DNA of 64,000 nucleotides from Pseudomonadota bacterium (GCA_018241525.1 JAFEDR010000011.1:682001-746000), one strand, 5' to 3'. Positions 25,954 to 35,071 are shown, counted from the first letter of the stretch. Made by a program: numbers and translations. Notes: generated by a model not told the origin, from the sequence alone.

Positions 25954-26568
25954 TCACGCGGCGCGCCGCGTGGCGATCGAGTCTATCTCGGTGCGCGCGG
26001 CGGCGAGCGCGGCGTCGCGCGGGGCGGTGCCGAGCGCGAGGCCCTCGGCGTAGACCACCTCGAGCGCGTCGATGCCGACGAAGCCGAGCATCGTGCGCAC
26101 GTACGGCACCAGGTGATCCTCGGGCCGGCCGCGGTGCAGGCCGCCGCGCGTGGTCACGAGGTAGGCGCGCTTGCCGTGCAGCAGGCCGCGCGGGCCGTCG
26201 GCGGTGTAGCGGAAGGTCACGCCGGCGCGCGCCAAGTGGTCGAACCAGCTCTTGAGCGTCGAGGGCGCGGTGAAGTTGTACATCGGCGCCGCGATCACGA
26301 TGTCGGTCGCGGCCGCGACCTCGGCGATCACGGCATCGGCCTCGGCGACGATCCGCGCGTCGGCGTCGGTGCGCTCGGCGGCGGGGCGCGCGAGCGCGGC
26401 GAGTCGCGCGGCGTCGAGGTGCGGCAGCGGATCGCGGGCGAGGTCGCGGCGCACGAGTGTCGCGCCGGGCGAACGGTCGAGCAGCTGGCGGACGAGCCGG
26501 TCGGCGAGGGCCGAGGAGGCCGAGGCGTCGCCGGCGACGCTGGTGGTGAGCTCGAGAATCCGGGTCAT
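25954..26568 (-). CDS. azoR: FMN-dependent NADH-azoreductase/quinone reductase AzoR
   Basis: 204-residue flavodoxin-fold enzyme. The FMN-binding motif APMYNFTAPSTLKSWFDHLARAG and the TTRGG loop are diagnostic of AzoR, a homodimeric cytosolic two-electron reductase of quinones and azo compounds, usually protective against electrophiles. GGAGG stands 5 bases before the ATG. It is transcribed away from a LysR-type gene, with a LysR-like operator in the 103-base gap, and is followed by a pirin gene. That set-up resembles quinone- or thiol-stress operons. Confidence 0.9.
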   Translation of the reverse strand: MTRILELTTSVAGDASASSALADRLVRQLLDRSPGATLVRRDLARDPLPHLDAARLAALARPAAERTDADARIVAEADAVIAEVAAATDIVIAAPMYNFTAPSTLKSWFDHLARAGVTFRYTADGPRGLLHGKRAYLVTTRGGLHRGRPEDHLVPYVRTMLGFVGIDALEVVYAEGLALGTAPRDAALAAARTEIDSIATRRAA

Positions 26569-26611
26569 GGGAGCCTCCGAAACAGGTGGATCTGGCGTGG
26601 CTCCAATCTAT

Positions 26612-26626
26612 ATCCATAAAACTGAT
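26612..26626. promoter_or_regulatory. LysR-type operator (ATC-N9-GAT, T-N11-A)
   Basis: ATC, nine bases, then GAT forms the classic LysR recognition half-palindrome with T-N11-A spacing. It is in the AT-rich middle of the azoR/lysR divergent region (26569-26671), 44 bases before azoR and 46 before the lysR start. A nearby CCAT...ATGG repeat overlaps it. The position suits joint control of both transcripts by the neighbouring regulator. Confidence 0.5.
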
Positions 26627-26671
26627 CATCAATGGCAAAATGCTGGTCATTCAGATCGAAGAAGTTGATCT

Positions 26672-27571
26672 ATGGCCCAGCTTCCCCGGACAACGCTCGA
26701 ACAGTGGGCCGTGCTCGCCGCGGTGATCGACGAGGGGGGCTTCGCGCCCGCGGCCGAGCGTCTCGGCCGCAGCCAGGCCGCGGTGTCCTACGCGGTCAAG
26801 CAGCTCGCCGGCGAGGTGCCGGTGGCGCTGACGACGACGCGCGGCCGGCGCACGGTGCTGACGGACGCCGGCACGACGCTGCTGCGCCGGGCGCGGGCGC
26901 TGCTCGCCGAGGTCGAGGGCATCGAGGCACTGGCCGCGAGCCTCGCCGAGGGCTGGGAAGCCGAGATCCGCATCGCGGTCGACATCATCTTCCCGCCCGA
27001 GATCCTGTACGCGGCGCTCGCCGCCTTCGGTCCGGTGTGCCGGACGACGCGGATCGAGGTGATCGAGTCGGTGCTCTCCGGCACGGCCGAGGCGCTGCTG
27101 CGGCGCGAGGTCGACCTCGCGATCATCGGCCAGCCGCCGCCGGGGTTCCTCGGCCGGCGGCTGCTGACGGTGGGCTTCGTCGCCGTCGCGCACCCGGGCC
27201 ACCGGCTGCACGCGCTCGGCCGGCCGGTCACGATCGAGGACCTGCGCCACGAGCGGCAGATCGTGGTGCGCGATTCCGGCTCGCGCCGCCGCCTCGACGC
27301 CGGCTGGCTCGGCGCGGACGAGCGCTGGACCGTCTCGCACCTCAAGACCTCGATCGAGATGCTGAAGCATGGCCTCGGCTTCGCGTGGGTGCCGCGCGCG
27401 CACGTGCGCGCCGAGCTCGCCGCGGGCGAGCTCGTGCCGCTGCCGCTCGTCGAGGGCGGCGAGCGCAGCGTCGACCTCGCGCTGGTGCACGCCGACCGCG
27501 ACGCGGCCGGACCCGCGACGCGCGAGTTCGCGGCGATCCTCGAGCGCCTGTGCCGCGAGGCGACGCCTTAA
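26672..27571 (+). CDS. LysR family transcriptional regulator
   Basis: 299 residues. The N-terminal winged helix-turn-helix (about 5-65) includes GGFAPAAERLGRSQAAVSYAVKQL, the usual LysR recognition region. A linker helix leads to a periplasmic-binding-protein-like effector domain (about 90-295). It diverges from azoR and pirin and probably regulates them, being activated by a quinone or other electrophile. The effector is inferred from context only. Confidence 0.9.
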   Translation: MAQLPRTTLEQWAVLAAVIDEGGFAPAAERLGRSQAAVSYAVKQLAGEVPVALTTTRGRRTVLTDAGTTLLRRARALLAEVEGIEALAASLAEGWEAEIRIAVDIIFPPEILYAALAAFGPVCRTTRIEVIESVLSGTAEALLRREVDLAIIGQPPPGFLGRRLLTVGFVAVAHPGHRLHALGRPVTIEDLRHERQIVVRDSGSRRRLDAGWLGADERWTVSHLKTSIEMLKHGLGFAWVPRAHVRAELAAGELVPLPLVEGGERSVDLALVHADRDAAGPATREFAAILERLCREATP

Positions 27572-27658
27572 GTCACGGCCGCGGTGGCGAGGAGGGTGGC
27601 CGACCGGGTTATAGTCGGTCGAGCCGCCCGAGATGCGGCGCGAGCAGGGGGATCGTCC

Positions 27659-28612
27659 ATGATGAACCGGGATGACTTCGCGACGCTGGCGACCGGCGCG
27701 GCCTGCGCGGCGCTGCTGCTGGGCCCGCTCACGAGCTACGCCGAGACCGCGCAGGCGGAGCGCGCCAAGAAGGAAGCCGAGATTCCGACGTGCCCGAAGA
27801 AGTACGGCACGCTCGCGGTCGCCGAGCCCGAGCGCAACTGGTGGGCCGAGTACCACCTGGGCTCGCCGGAGGCGCTGCTCAAGATCTACGTCAGCAAGTC
27901 CGGCTGCTTCACGCTGGTGGACCGCGGCAAGGGCATGCAGGCCGCGAAGGCCGAGCGCGAGCTCGCCGCCTCCGGCGAGCTGCGCGGCCGCTCGAACATC
28001 GGCAAGGGCCAGATCAAGGCCGCGGACTACGTGCTGGTGCCGGACCTCGTCTCGCAGAACAAGAACTCCGGCGGCAACCGCATCGGCGGCATCCTCGGCG
28101 GCCTCGTCGGTGGTGCGGCCGGCGCGGTGATCGGAGGCATCAACCTCAAGAAGAAGACCGCCGACGTCACGCTGACGGTGACCGACGTGCGCTCCTCGGA
28201 GCAGGTGGCGCTGACCGAGGGCCACTCGACCAAGACCGACCTCGGCTGGGGCGCGGGCGGCGGGCTGTTCGGCGGCGGCGCGTTCGCCGCGGGCGGCGCC
28301 ACCGGCTACGCCGACACCGAGATCGGCCAGGTGATCTCGCTCGCCTACCTGCAGGCGTACACGGACCTCGTCGCGAAGTTCGCGGCGCTGCCGGACAGCG
28401 CGAGCGCGGCGAACCAGCAGCAGGCGGTCACGATGGCGAAGCCCGGGCGCATGTACGCCTCGGCGGACGGCAAGGGCAAGGTGGTGCGCACGCTCGACCC
28501 CGGCATGATGCTCTACCCGACCGGGCAGAAGCAGGACGTGATGTGGGAAGTCGAGGACGAGCTCGGCAACAAGGGCTGGGTGTCCTCGGTGCTGTTCCAG
28601 CTCGCGAAGTAG
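27659..28612 (+). CDS. CsgG/HfaB-like exported protein with C-terminal SH3-like domain
   Basis: 317 residues. A signal peptide (about 1-27, TSYA) lacks a lipobox cysteine. The middle resembles the CsgG/HfaB family: DYVLVPDLVSQNKNSGG, a Gly-rich membrane-like stretch GGILGGLVGGAAGAVIGG, and VTLTVTDVRSSEQV. The last about 65 residues look like a bacterial SH3 domain ending MWEVEDELGNKGWVSSVLF. CsgG itself is an outer-membrane lipoprotein pore for curli, so the missing lipid anchor and added SH3 domain are unusual. The start is the first of two tandem ATGs after an AGGGGGA site. An AT-containing CGACCG...CGGTCG repeat with TATAGT lies 45 bases upstream. Confidence 0.7.
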   Translation: MMNRDDFATLATGAACAALLLGPLTSYAETAQAERAKKEAEIPTCPKKYGTLAVAEPERNWWAEYHLGSPEALLKIYVSKSGCFTLVDRGKGMQAAKAERELAASGELRGRSNIGKGQIKAADYVLVPDLVSQNKNSGGNRIGGILGGLVGGAAGAVIGGINLKKKTADVTLTVTDVRSSEQVALTEGHSTKTDLGWGAGGGLFGGGAFAAGGATGYADTEIGQVISLAYLQAYTDLVAKFAALPDSASAANQQQAVTMAKPGRMYASADGKGKVVRTLDPGMMLYPTGQKQDVMWEVEDELGNKGWVSSVLFQLAK

Positions 28613-28618
28613 CCTCGC

Positions 28619-28650
28619 GGCGCGCCGCGGCCCCGGCCGCGGCGCGCGCC
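28619..28650. terminator. Long GC hairpin between convergent genes
   Basis: A stem of about 12 exact base pairs (GCGCGCCGCGGCC region against GGCCGCGGCGCG) around a CC centre fills the 49-base gap between the convergent CsgG-like and secreted-protein genes. No U-tract follows on either strand. It is well placed to stop both transcripts. Confidence 0.5.
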
Positions 28651-28661
28651 GTGCACGGGCC

Positions 28662-29357
28662 TCAGGGGCCCTTGCACTTCTTGTCGTTGGCGAGCTTCAG
28701 GAGTCGCGCCAGGCGCGGGTTCGCGGCGAGCTGCTGGCCCGCATCGCCGGCGAGGTCGCCGACCGAGTTCGTCATGCGCTGCCCGAGCGGCGCGATCTCC
28801 TGGTACATCTCCTTGCCGCGCGCCTGATTGGCCTTCGACTGCGCCTCGGCCACGCGGCGCGTCGCGCCGCCCTGCACGATGCCGCCGGTCGCGACCTGCA
28901 CCGTGCGGTCGGCGGCCTCCGCCGCCTTGAGCTCGGCGCTCTGGCGCACCGCGGTCGCGGTCGCCTCGGCCTGCTGTTCCTTCGACTTCGCCTGGAACGC
29001 GTTCGTCGCGGCCGTGGCCTCGGCGGCCTTCGCCGCGTCGGGTGGCCGGACCTGCTGCTGGGCGAGCTCCGCCGAGATCTGCGCGCAGCTCATCGACTCA
29101 TCGCCCGGACGCACCGCGGCCGGATCGCTGGCGCCCGCCTGGTAGGCGGCCTGCGCCGCGACCATCTGCCGGCAGCTCTCGAGCGACATCGGTGCCATCG
29201 GCCTCGCCGCGAGCTTCTCGCAGTCGATGGCCGGCGGCGCCGCATTCGCGTCGGGTTTCGGCTTCGCGACGCTCGCAGTCAGCGCGAGCGCGAGCGCCGC
29301 GGCCAGCGTGGCGGTCGTGACGCGGACGGGCAGGCGGGTCGATCCGTCGGCGTGCAT
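28662..29357 (-). CDS. Exported helical protein of unknown function
   Basis: 231 residues with a signal peptide (about 1-31). The mature protein is hydrophilic and helical, rich in Ala, Gln and Glu, with two early cysteines in ...IDCEKL and SCRQMV, one in SMSCAQIS, and one near the C-terminus in KKCKG, so disulphides are possible. The central part (about 90-180) could form a coiled coil. GAAGGAAG precedes the ATG. It converges on the CsgG-like gene and may be functionally linked to it. A TATGAT -10-like hexamer is visible at 29419-29424 on this strand without a convincing -35. I do not recognise the family. Confidence 0.65.
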   Translation of the reverse strand: MHADGSTRLPVRVTTATLAAALALALTASVAKPKPDANAAPPAIDCEKLAARPMAPMSLESCRQMVAAQAAYQAGASDPAAVRPGDESMSCAQISAELAQQQVRPPDAAKAAEATAATNAFQAKSKEQQAEATATAVRQSAELKAAEAADRTVQVATGGIVQGGATRRVAEAQSKANQARGKEMYQEIAPLGQRMTNSVGDLAGDAGQQLAANPRLARLLKLANDKKCKGP

Positions 29358-29494
29358 CGCGGAGCTTCCTTCTGCGCGAGGGGAACGTCGGCCGACCGCG
29401 CGGCGGGCCCACACCCGGATCATAGGGGCGTGCACCGCCGTCGTGCCATCCGGGACCGCCACCGCGCCTGCGGCAGCGCACCATGCGGCGTCGT

Positions 29495-31312
29495 TCAGGG
29501 CGGCGCCGCGGTCGCGCCGGCGGCGGCGAGGCGCGCGAGCACCGCCTGCCGCGCCGCGAGCGAGTGCACCAGCAGCGCGAGGACATCGCCCGGTCGCGCC
29601 CACGACAGCGCGAGCTCGACCGCCTCGAGCTCGCTCGCGGCGAGCGGCAGTGAGTCTGCGGCGAGGCCGGCCGTGACCAGCGCCGCGCGCAGGATGCGCG
29701 GGATCTCTCCCGGCGCGCGGCCGCGCAGGTGTGCCTCGTTCTCCTTGACGACGACGAGGTCCGGCCGGAACGCGGCCGCGACGCGCGCGATCGCGAGCAG
29801 GTCGGCGTCCTGGCGGTTGCCCGCGTGACCGAGCAGCACGCCGAGCCGTCCGGGGCCGCGCAGGTGCGCCGCGACCTCGAGCACCCCCTGCAGGCCCTCC
29901 GGGTTGTGCGCGTAGTCGACGATCAGCCGCACGCCACCCCAGTCGTAGCGCATCAGCCGGCCCGGGTTGTCGGCCGGATCGCGCCCGAAACGTCCGAGGG
30001 TCGCCGCGATGGCCGCGGGCGCGACGCCGAGCGCGGCCGCGGCGAGCGCCGCCGCGGCGAGGTTCGCGACGTTGTAGTGTGCGCTGCCGCCCGCGGCGAG
30101 CGGCAGCGCGGCGACCGCGCCGAGGTCGTGCTCGGCCCGTGCCGCGGCGAGCACCAGGCGTCCGGCGCGCACGCCCGCGGTCGCCCCGCCCGCGTCGCGA
30201 TGCGCCGCGAGCAGCGGCGCGTCGGCGTCCGCCGCGAACCAGCCGAGCGGCGGCGCGCGGCCGAGGCGCGCGCCGAGCGTGGCGCTGCGCGCGACCAGCA
30301 GCGCATCGTCGGCGTTCAGCACCAGCAGCCCGTCCGGCGGCACGACGCCGGCGACGGTGAGCTTCGTGTCGGCGAGGCCCGCGAGGTCGTCGATGCCGTA
30401 CTCGCCGAAGTGGTCGGCGCTGACGTTCGTGACCACCGCGGCCCGCGCCGCCCGCACCGCGAGCCCGCGTCGCAGGATGCCGCCGCGCGCCGTCTCGAGC
30501 ACGGCCGCGGTGACGCGCGGCTCGCGCAGCACGCGTCGCGCGCCGGCGGGGCCGGAGTAGTCGCCGCTCGCGAGCGCCTCGCCGGCGACGTACACGCCGT
30601 CGGTGCAGTTGAAGCCGGGCACGTGGCCGGCCGCGGCGAGGCAGGCGGCGAGCGCGCGCACCGTCGTGGTCTTGCCGTTCGAGCCGGTGACGAGCGCGGT
30701 CGGCACGTCGGCGAGCGTCGCCCACGGCACCGCGTCCGGCGCCGGCAGCGCCTCGGGCGTGAACGCGACCAGGTGCGCGCCGGCGCCGAGCGTCAGCTGC
30801 TCGTCGTCGAGCAGCGCCGGCAGGCGCCGCGCCTGCGCCGCCTCGAGCAGCGCCACCAGGGCCGGACGCGCCTCGCGCGCGGCGAGCCGCGCGAGCCGGG
30901 CGAGCGCCGGCGCGTCGTCGAGCACCGGCGCGAGCACCGTCGCCGGGTCGTCGGCCGCGGCCAGCGCCGCGGCGAGCAGCGCCTCCTCGAGCAGCGCCCA
31001 GCGGCCCGGGTCCTGCTCGCGCGCCGCAGCGGCGAGCGCCCACTCGTTGAGCTCGGTCGCGGCGTAGAGCTGGTCCTCGGGCGCCTCGAGCGCGAGGCTC
31101 GCGCCGCCCGCGTGCGGGCGCACGACGATCGCCGCCGCCGGCCAGCCGAGGTGGCGGCGGGCGAGCTCGATCCGCGCGCGCCAGCGCGCCAGCAGCGCCG
31201 CCGCCGGGGCGACGCCGGCGAGCTCGAGCACGGCGCCCGGGGCCGCGAAGTACAGGTTCGGTCCGGTGAGTCGCCGCGAGTCCTCGAACGGCAGGGGCAG
31301 CGCGACGTTCAG
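29495..31312 (-). CDS. Mur-ligase-only CphA paralogue
   Basis: 605 residues. About residues 1-120 form a reduced N-terminal domain beginning with DSRRLTGPNLYF. The rest is a Mur-ligase module with P-loop GSNGKTTT at 210-217, ETARGGILRRG, TNVSADHFGEYGI and VDYAHNPEGLQGVL; it closely parallels the C-terminal half of CphA. The ATP-grasp domain of CphA is absent, so it cannot make cyanophycin alone. No ATG, GTG or TTG opens the conserved N-terminus. The start taken is CTG at 31312, overlapping the cphA stop (CTGA), with GGAGG 7 bases upstream; a GTG at 31231 would cut into the conserved region. It is the last gene of the cyanophycin operon. Confidence 0.78.
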   Translation of the reverse strand: MNVALPLPFEDSRRLTGPNLYFAAPGAVLELAGVAPAAALLARWRARIELARRHLGWPAAAIVVRPHAGGASLALEAPEDQLYAATELNEWALAAAAREQDPGRWALLEEALLAAALAAADDPATVLAPVLDDAPALARLARLAAREARPALVALLEAAQARRLPALLDDEQLTLGAGAHLVAFTPEALPAPDAVPWATLADVPTALVTGSNGKTTTVRALAACLAAAGHVPGFNCTDGVYVAGEALASGDYSGPAGARRVLREPRVTAAVLETARGGILRRGLAVRAARAAVVTNVSADHFGEYGIDDLAGLADTKLTVAGVVPPDGLLVLNADDALLVARSATLGARLGRAPPLGWFAADADAPLLAAHRDAGGATAGVRAGRLVLAAARAEHDLGAVAALPLAAGGSAHYNVANLAAAALAAAALGVAPAAIAATLGRFGRDPADNPGRLMRYDWGGVRLIVDYAHNPEGLQGVLEVAAHLRGPGRLGVLLGHAGNRQDADLLAIARVAAAFRPDLVVVKENEAHLRGRAPGEIPRILRAALVTAGLAADSLPLAASELEAVELALSWARPGDVLALLVHSLAARQAVLARLAAAGATAAPP

Positions 31313-34113
31313 TCCTCGGCCTCCGGTGCGAGCCGCACGCCGCGCTCGTCGCGGATCAGTCCCTCGAGGTTCAGCGCCGCCGGGCCCGCCTCGGGCGGCC
31401 GCGGCGCGTCGGCGGGCGGCGGCACGCGCTCGACCGTGCGCGCCGGTGCCTCGGCGCCGGCGCTGCCGGCGGGCTTGAACTTCGTGATCTGCTTCCACGA
31501 GCGCACCAGCGCGTCGGCGAACACCAGCAGCAGGTCGCCCGGCTGGCCCATCCGCAGCGCCGCCTCTATCGCCTCCTGCTCGTCGGGGATCACCGAGATC
31601 GCGCTCGCCGGCACGCCGGCGGCGGCGAGCGCCTTCGCCTGCAGGCGCGGCACCTCGTCCGGCCCGCGCTCGCGCAGCGCGTCGTCGCGCCGGCAGATGT
31701 AGTGGTCGAAGCGCCCGGCGACCGCGTTCGCGATCGCGACCAGGTCCTCGTCGCGCCGGTCGCCGGGGCCGGCGAGCACGACGATGCGCCGGCCGCCGAC
31801 GTCGAGCCGGCCGGCGAGGTCGGCCATCGCCGCCACCGCGTGCGCGTTGTGGCCGTAGTCGAACAGCACCTTGAACGGGTGCTCGTTGAAGACGTTCATG
31901 CGCCCGGGCGCCTGGAAGAACGTCGAGTCGAAGGTCCTGAGGCCCTGGCGGATCGCGTCGAGCTTGAGGCCGAGCGAGAACGCCATCGCCGCCGCGAACA
32001 TCGCGTTCTGCACGTTGTGCAGCGCGCGGCCCTCGAGGGTCGCCGGGATCAGGTGGGTCCACAGCAGCGGGATGTGCCCGCCGCGGTCGTACAGCGTGAT
32101 CATCTGGCCGTTGACGCCGGCCTCGAGCGCGCAGGCGCGCCCGCCGGCGCGGATGTGCTCGCGCACCAGCGTGTGCTGCGGGTTCATGGTCACGTAGCAG
32201 ATGCTCTTCGCCTCGGTGTAGCCCGACATGCGCAGCACGTGCGGGTCGTCGGCGTTCAGCACCGCGCAGTCGGTCGCCACCTCGACGACGATGCGCTTGA
32301 CCTCGGCGAGCTGCTCGAGCGTGTCGATGCCCTTGAGGCCGAGGTGGTCGGACTGCACGTTCAGCACCGCGCCGACGTTGACCTCGTTGACGCCCATGCC
32401 GGCGCGCAGCAGGCCGCCGCGCGCGGTCTCGAGCACCGCGAGGTCGATCTGCGGGTCCGCCAGCACCATGCGCGCCGAGACCGGGCCGGTCATGTCGCCC
32501 TGCACCGTGCGCTGGCCGTCGATGTAGACGCCGTCGGTGGTCGTCAGGCCGGGCGTGTAGCCGGCCATCTTGGTCAGGTGCGCGAGCATGCGCGCGGTGG
32601 TGGTCTTGCCGTTGGTGCCGGTGACCGCCGCGATCGGCACGCGCGAGGGCGTGCCGGGCGGGAACAGCATCTCGATCACCGGGCCGGCGACGTCGCGCGC
32701 CAGGCCCTCGCTCGGCGCGACGTGCATGCGGAACCCCGGCGCCGCGTTGACCTCGCAGATGCCGCCGCCGATCTTGCGGTAGCTCTCGGCGATGTTCTTC
32801 GACAGGAAGTCGACGCCGCCGACGTCGAGGCCGATGGCGCGCACCGCGCGCTCGGCCATCTCGCGGTTGTCGGGGTGGATCACGTCGGTGACGTCGGTCG
32901 CGGTGCCGCCGGTCGACAGGTTCGCGGTCGAGCGCAGGTAGACGACCTGGCCGGCGGCCGGCACCGAGCCCGGCGTCAGGCCGGCCTTGGCGAGCATCGC
33001 CTCGGCCTGCGCATCGAGCTCGAGGCGCGTCAGCACCTTCTCGTGGCCGACGCCGCGGCGCGGGTCGCGGTTCACGACCTCGATCAGCTCGCTGATCGTC
33101 TGCGCACCGTCTCCGACCACGTGGCCCGGCGTGCGCCGCGTGGCCGCGACCAGCTCGCCGTTCACCACCAGCAGCCGGTGGTCGTCGCCCTCGAGGAACG
33201 ACTCGACCACCACCGAGCGCGAGTGCTCGCGCGCGACGCGAAAGCCCTGCTGCACTTCCTCCTCGGTGGTCAGGCGGATCGAGATGCCGCGGCCGTGGTT
33301 GCCGTTGTACGGCTTCGTGACCACCGGGAAGCCGATGCGGCGCGCGGCGCGCGCCGCCTGGCCCTCGCTCTGCACCAGTTCCTGCTTCGGCACCGGCAGG
33401 CCGAGCGTCGCCAGGATCTTGTTGGTCTCCTCCTTGTCGCTCGCGAGCTCGACGGCGATGTGCGGCGTGCGGCCGGTCACGGTCGCCTGGATGCGCTGCT
33501 GGTACTTGCCGTGGCCGAGCTGCACCAGCGACTGGTCGTTGAGCCGGAGCCACGGGATGCCGCGCGCCTCGGCGGCGCGCACCAGCGAGGCGGTCGACGG
33601 CCCGAGCGCGCGACGCTGCGCGAAGCGGATGAACTCGTCGCGCGCCTCCGGCCAGGTCCAGCCGTCGGGCACCGCATCGGCCGGCCGGATCGCCTCGGGC
33701 AGCAGCGAGGCGAGCAGCCGCAGCGCGAGCTCACCCGCGGCGATGCCCTCGTCGCGCTGCGCGTACTCGTAGACGACCGTGTAGACGCCGACCGGGCCGG
33801 CGCCGCGGGTCTTGCCGAAGGTCACTTCCTCGCCGGCGATGTTCTGCAGCTCGATCGCCACGTGCTCGAGCACGTGGCCGAGCCAGGTGCCCTCGTCCTC
33901 GCGCATGCGGCGGATGAAGCCGCCCGGCGCGTTGTACGAGCAGCCGTGCTCGGCGAGGCCCGGCAGCGCGGCGAGCAGCGCATCGACGTAGGCGGCGCCG
34001 AGCCGGCCGGTCGGCCAGGCCTCGAGCGCGCCGAGGTCGAGCTCGAGGCGGATGACCGGGAAGTGGGCGTGCAGCGACGGGCCGACGTAGACGGAACGGT
34101 CGAGGATGCGCAT
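31309..34113 (-). CDS. cphA: Cyanophycin synthetase CphA
   Basis: 934 residues in three parts: an N-terminal domain (about 1-160), an ATP-grasp domain (about 200-480) that adds aspartate to the backbone, and a Mur-ligase-like domain with P-loop GTNGKTTT at 499-506 that adds arginine. Supporting sequences are KPYNGNHGRGISI, FLEGDDHRLLVVNG, TATDVTDVIHP, GICEVNAAPG and ETARGGLLRAGMG. The product, multi-L-arginyl-poly-L-aspartate, is an intracellular nitrogen store. The ATG at 34113 matches the family N-terminus MRILD..VYVGP. It is preceded by the cyanophycinase gene (98-base gap) and overlaps the downstream Mur-ligase paralogue. Confidence 0.95.
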   Translation of the reverse strand: MRILDRSVYVGPSLHAHFPVIRLELDLGALEAWPTGRLGAAYVDALLAALPGLAEHGCSYNAPGGFIRRMREDEGTWLGHVLEHVAIELQNIAGEEVTFGKTRGAGPVGVYTVVYEYAQRDEGIAAGELALRLLASLLPEAIRPADAVPDGWTWPEARDEFIRFAQRRALGPSTASLVRAAEARGIPWLRLNDQSLVQLGHGKYQQRIQATVTGRTPHIAVELASDKEETNKILATLGLPVPKQELVQSEGQAARAARRIGFPVVTKPYNGNHGRGISIRLTTEEEVQQGFRVAREHSRSVVVESFLEGDDHRLLVVNGELVAATRRTPGHVVGDGAQTISELIEVVNRDPRRGVGHEKVLTRLELDAQAEAMLAKAGLTPGSVPAAGQVVYLRSTANLSTGGTATDVTDVIHPDNREMAERAVRAIGLDVGGVDFLSKNIAESYRKIGGGICEVNAAPGFRMHVAPSEGLARDVAGPVIEMLFPPGTPSRVPIAAVTGTNGKTTTARMLAHLTKMAGYTPGLTTTDGVYIDGQRTVQGDMTGPVSARMVLADPQIDLAVLETARGGLLRAGMGVNEVNVGAVLNVQSDHLGLKGIDTLEQLAEVKRIVVEVATDCAVLNADDPHVLRMSGYTEAKSICYVTMNPQHTLVREHIRAGGRACALEAGVNGQMITLYDRGGHIPLLWTHLIPATLEGRALHNVQNAMFAAAMAFSLGLKLDAIRQGLRTFDSTFFQAPGRMNVFNEHPFKVLFDYGHNAHAVAAMADLAGRLDVGGRRIVVLAGPGDRRDEDLVAIANAVAGRFDHYICRRDDALRERGPDEVPRLQAKALAAAGVPASAISVIPDEQEAIEAALRMGQPGDLLLVFADALVRSWKQITKFKPAGSAGAEAPARTVERVPPPADAPRPPEAGPAALNLEGLIRDERGVRLAPEAED

Positions 34114-34211
34114 GGCGACGGCTCGCTGCCTGTGTTGGTCCGTACCCCGGGCCGCGCCGCCGGGCGCCTGCCCCCCTGTCGGTCGCCGGCCGCCGCCCCG
34201 CGGCGGCGCGG

Positions 34212-35051
34212 CTATTCCTTGCGCTGCACGAGCGTTCCCGCCGAGGCCTCGCGCGTGTGCATGTTGAAGGTCGCGCCGGCCACCAGGATGTGCAGGCGCA
34301 GGCCGAGCATGCAGACCGGCTGTCCCTCGCTGACGCTGTCCATCGACGAGAAGCTGACGTCGGCGCCGTCGACGATGGTGACGCCGCCGCTGCCCTCGAT
34401 CTCGACGGTCTCGTCGGGGCCGATGAACGCCGCGGTGTCCTCGTCGAGGCCGATGCCGACCGCGAACGGGTTGTAGGCGAGCGCCGTCAGCAGCCGCCCG
34501 AGCCGGTCGCGCTGGCGGAAGTGCTGGTCGATGATGAAGCGGTTCGTGAGGCCGAGACCGGGCGCGAGCCGCACGCTGCCCGACACCACCGAGGCACCCT
34601 CGTCGCCGAAGGCGATCATGTGCTCGGACAGGATGCTGGCGCCGGCGCTGGTGCCACCGACGGTCACGCCGCGCGCGTTCAGCGCGCGCACCAGCTTCGC
34701 GACCGGCGTGCCGCCGAGCAGCGTCGAGAGCCTGAGCTGATTGCCGCCGGTGAAGAAGATGCCGGTCGCCTCCTCGAGGCGCGCCAGGCGCCCGGGCTCC
34801 TGGCAGTCGCGGCGCGTGTCGAAGTCCATGACCGTCACGCGATCGACGCCGATGGCCTTGAAGAGCCGCTCGTAGCGGGGGCCGGTCTCGTTCATCCGGC
34901 TCGCGGTCGGGATCACGACGAGGTCGGCCTCGCGGCCGCCCGAGCAGCGCACGAAGCGCTCGAGGATGTGTCGGTCGTTCTCCTTGTTCTCCGCCCCGCC
35001 GATCGGGATGATCCAGCCGCGCGTACCGCCCTCGGGAACCTTGCTCGGCAT
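34212..35051 (-). CDS. cphB: Cyanophycinase CphB
   Basis: 279-residue serine peptidase that depolymerises cyanophycin to beta-Asp-Arg dipeptides. The nucleophile is Ser135 in GGTSAGAS, almost the same position as in the cyanobacterial enzyme. Other family marks are IPIGGAENKEN, IPTASR, FFTGGNQLRLS and GIGLDEDTAAF. No signal peptide is present, so it is the intracellular type rather than the exported CphE/CphI forms. It lies between iadA and cphA on the same strand, with a 20-base gap to iadA. Confidence 0.95.
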   Translation of the reverse strand: MPSKVPEGGTRGWIIPIGGAENKENDRHILERFVRCSGGREADLVVIPTASRMNETGPRYERLFKAIGVDRVTVMDFDTRRDCQEPGRLARLEEATGIFFTGGNQLRLSTLLGGTPVAKLVRALNARGVTVGGTSAGASILSEHMIAFGDEGASVVSGSVRLAPGLGLTNRFIIDQHFRQRDRLGRLLTALAYNPFAVGIGLDEDTAAFIGPDETVEIEGSGGVTIVDGADVSFSSMDSVSEGQPVCMLGLRLHILVAGATFNMHTREASAGTLVQRKE

Positions 35052-35071
35052 CCGCTCTCGCTCCTCGTCGA

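Noticed and set aside
27659..28612. Curli secretion locus
   Set aside because: No curlin subunit, CsgE, CsgF or regulator is nearby and the lipobox is missing.
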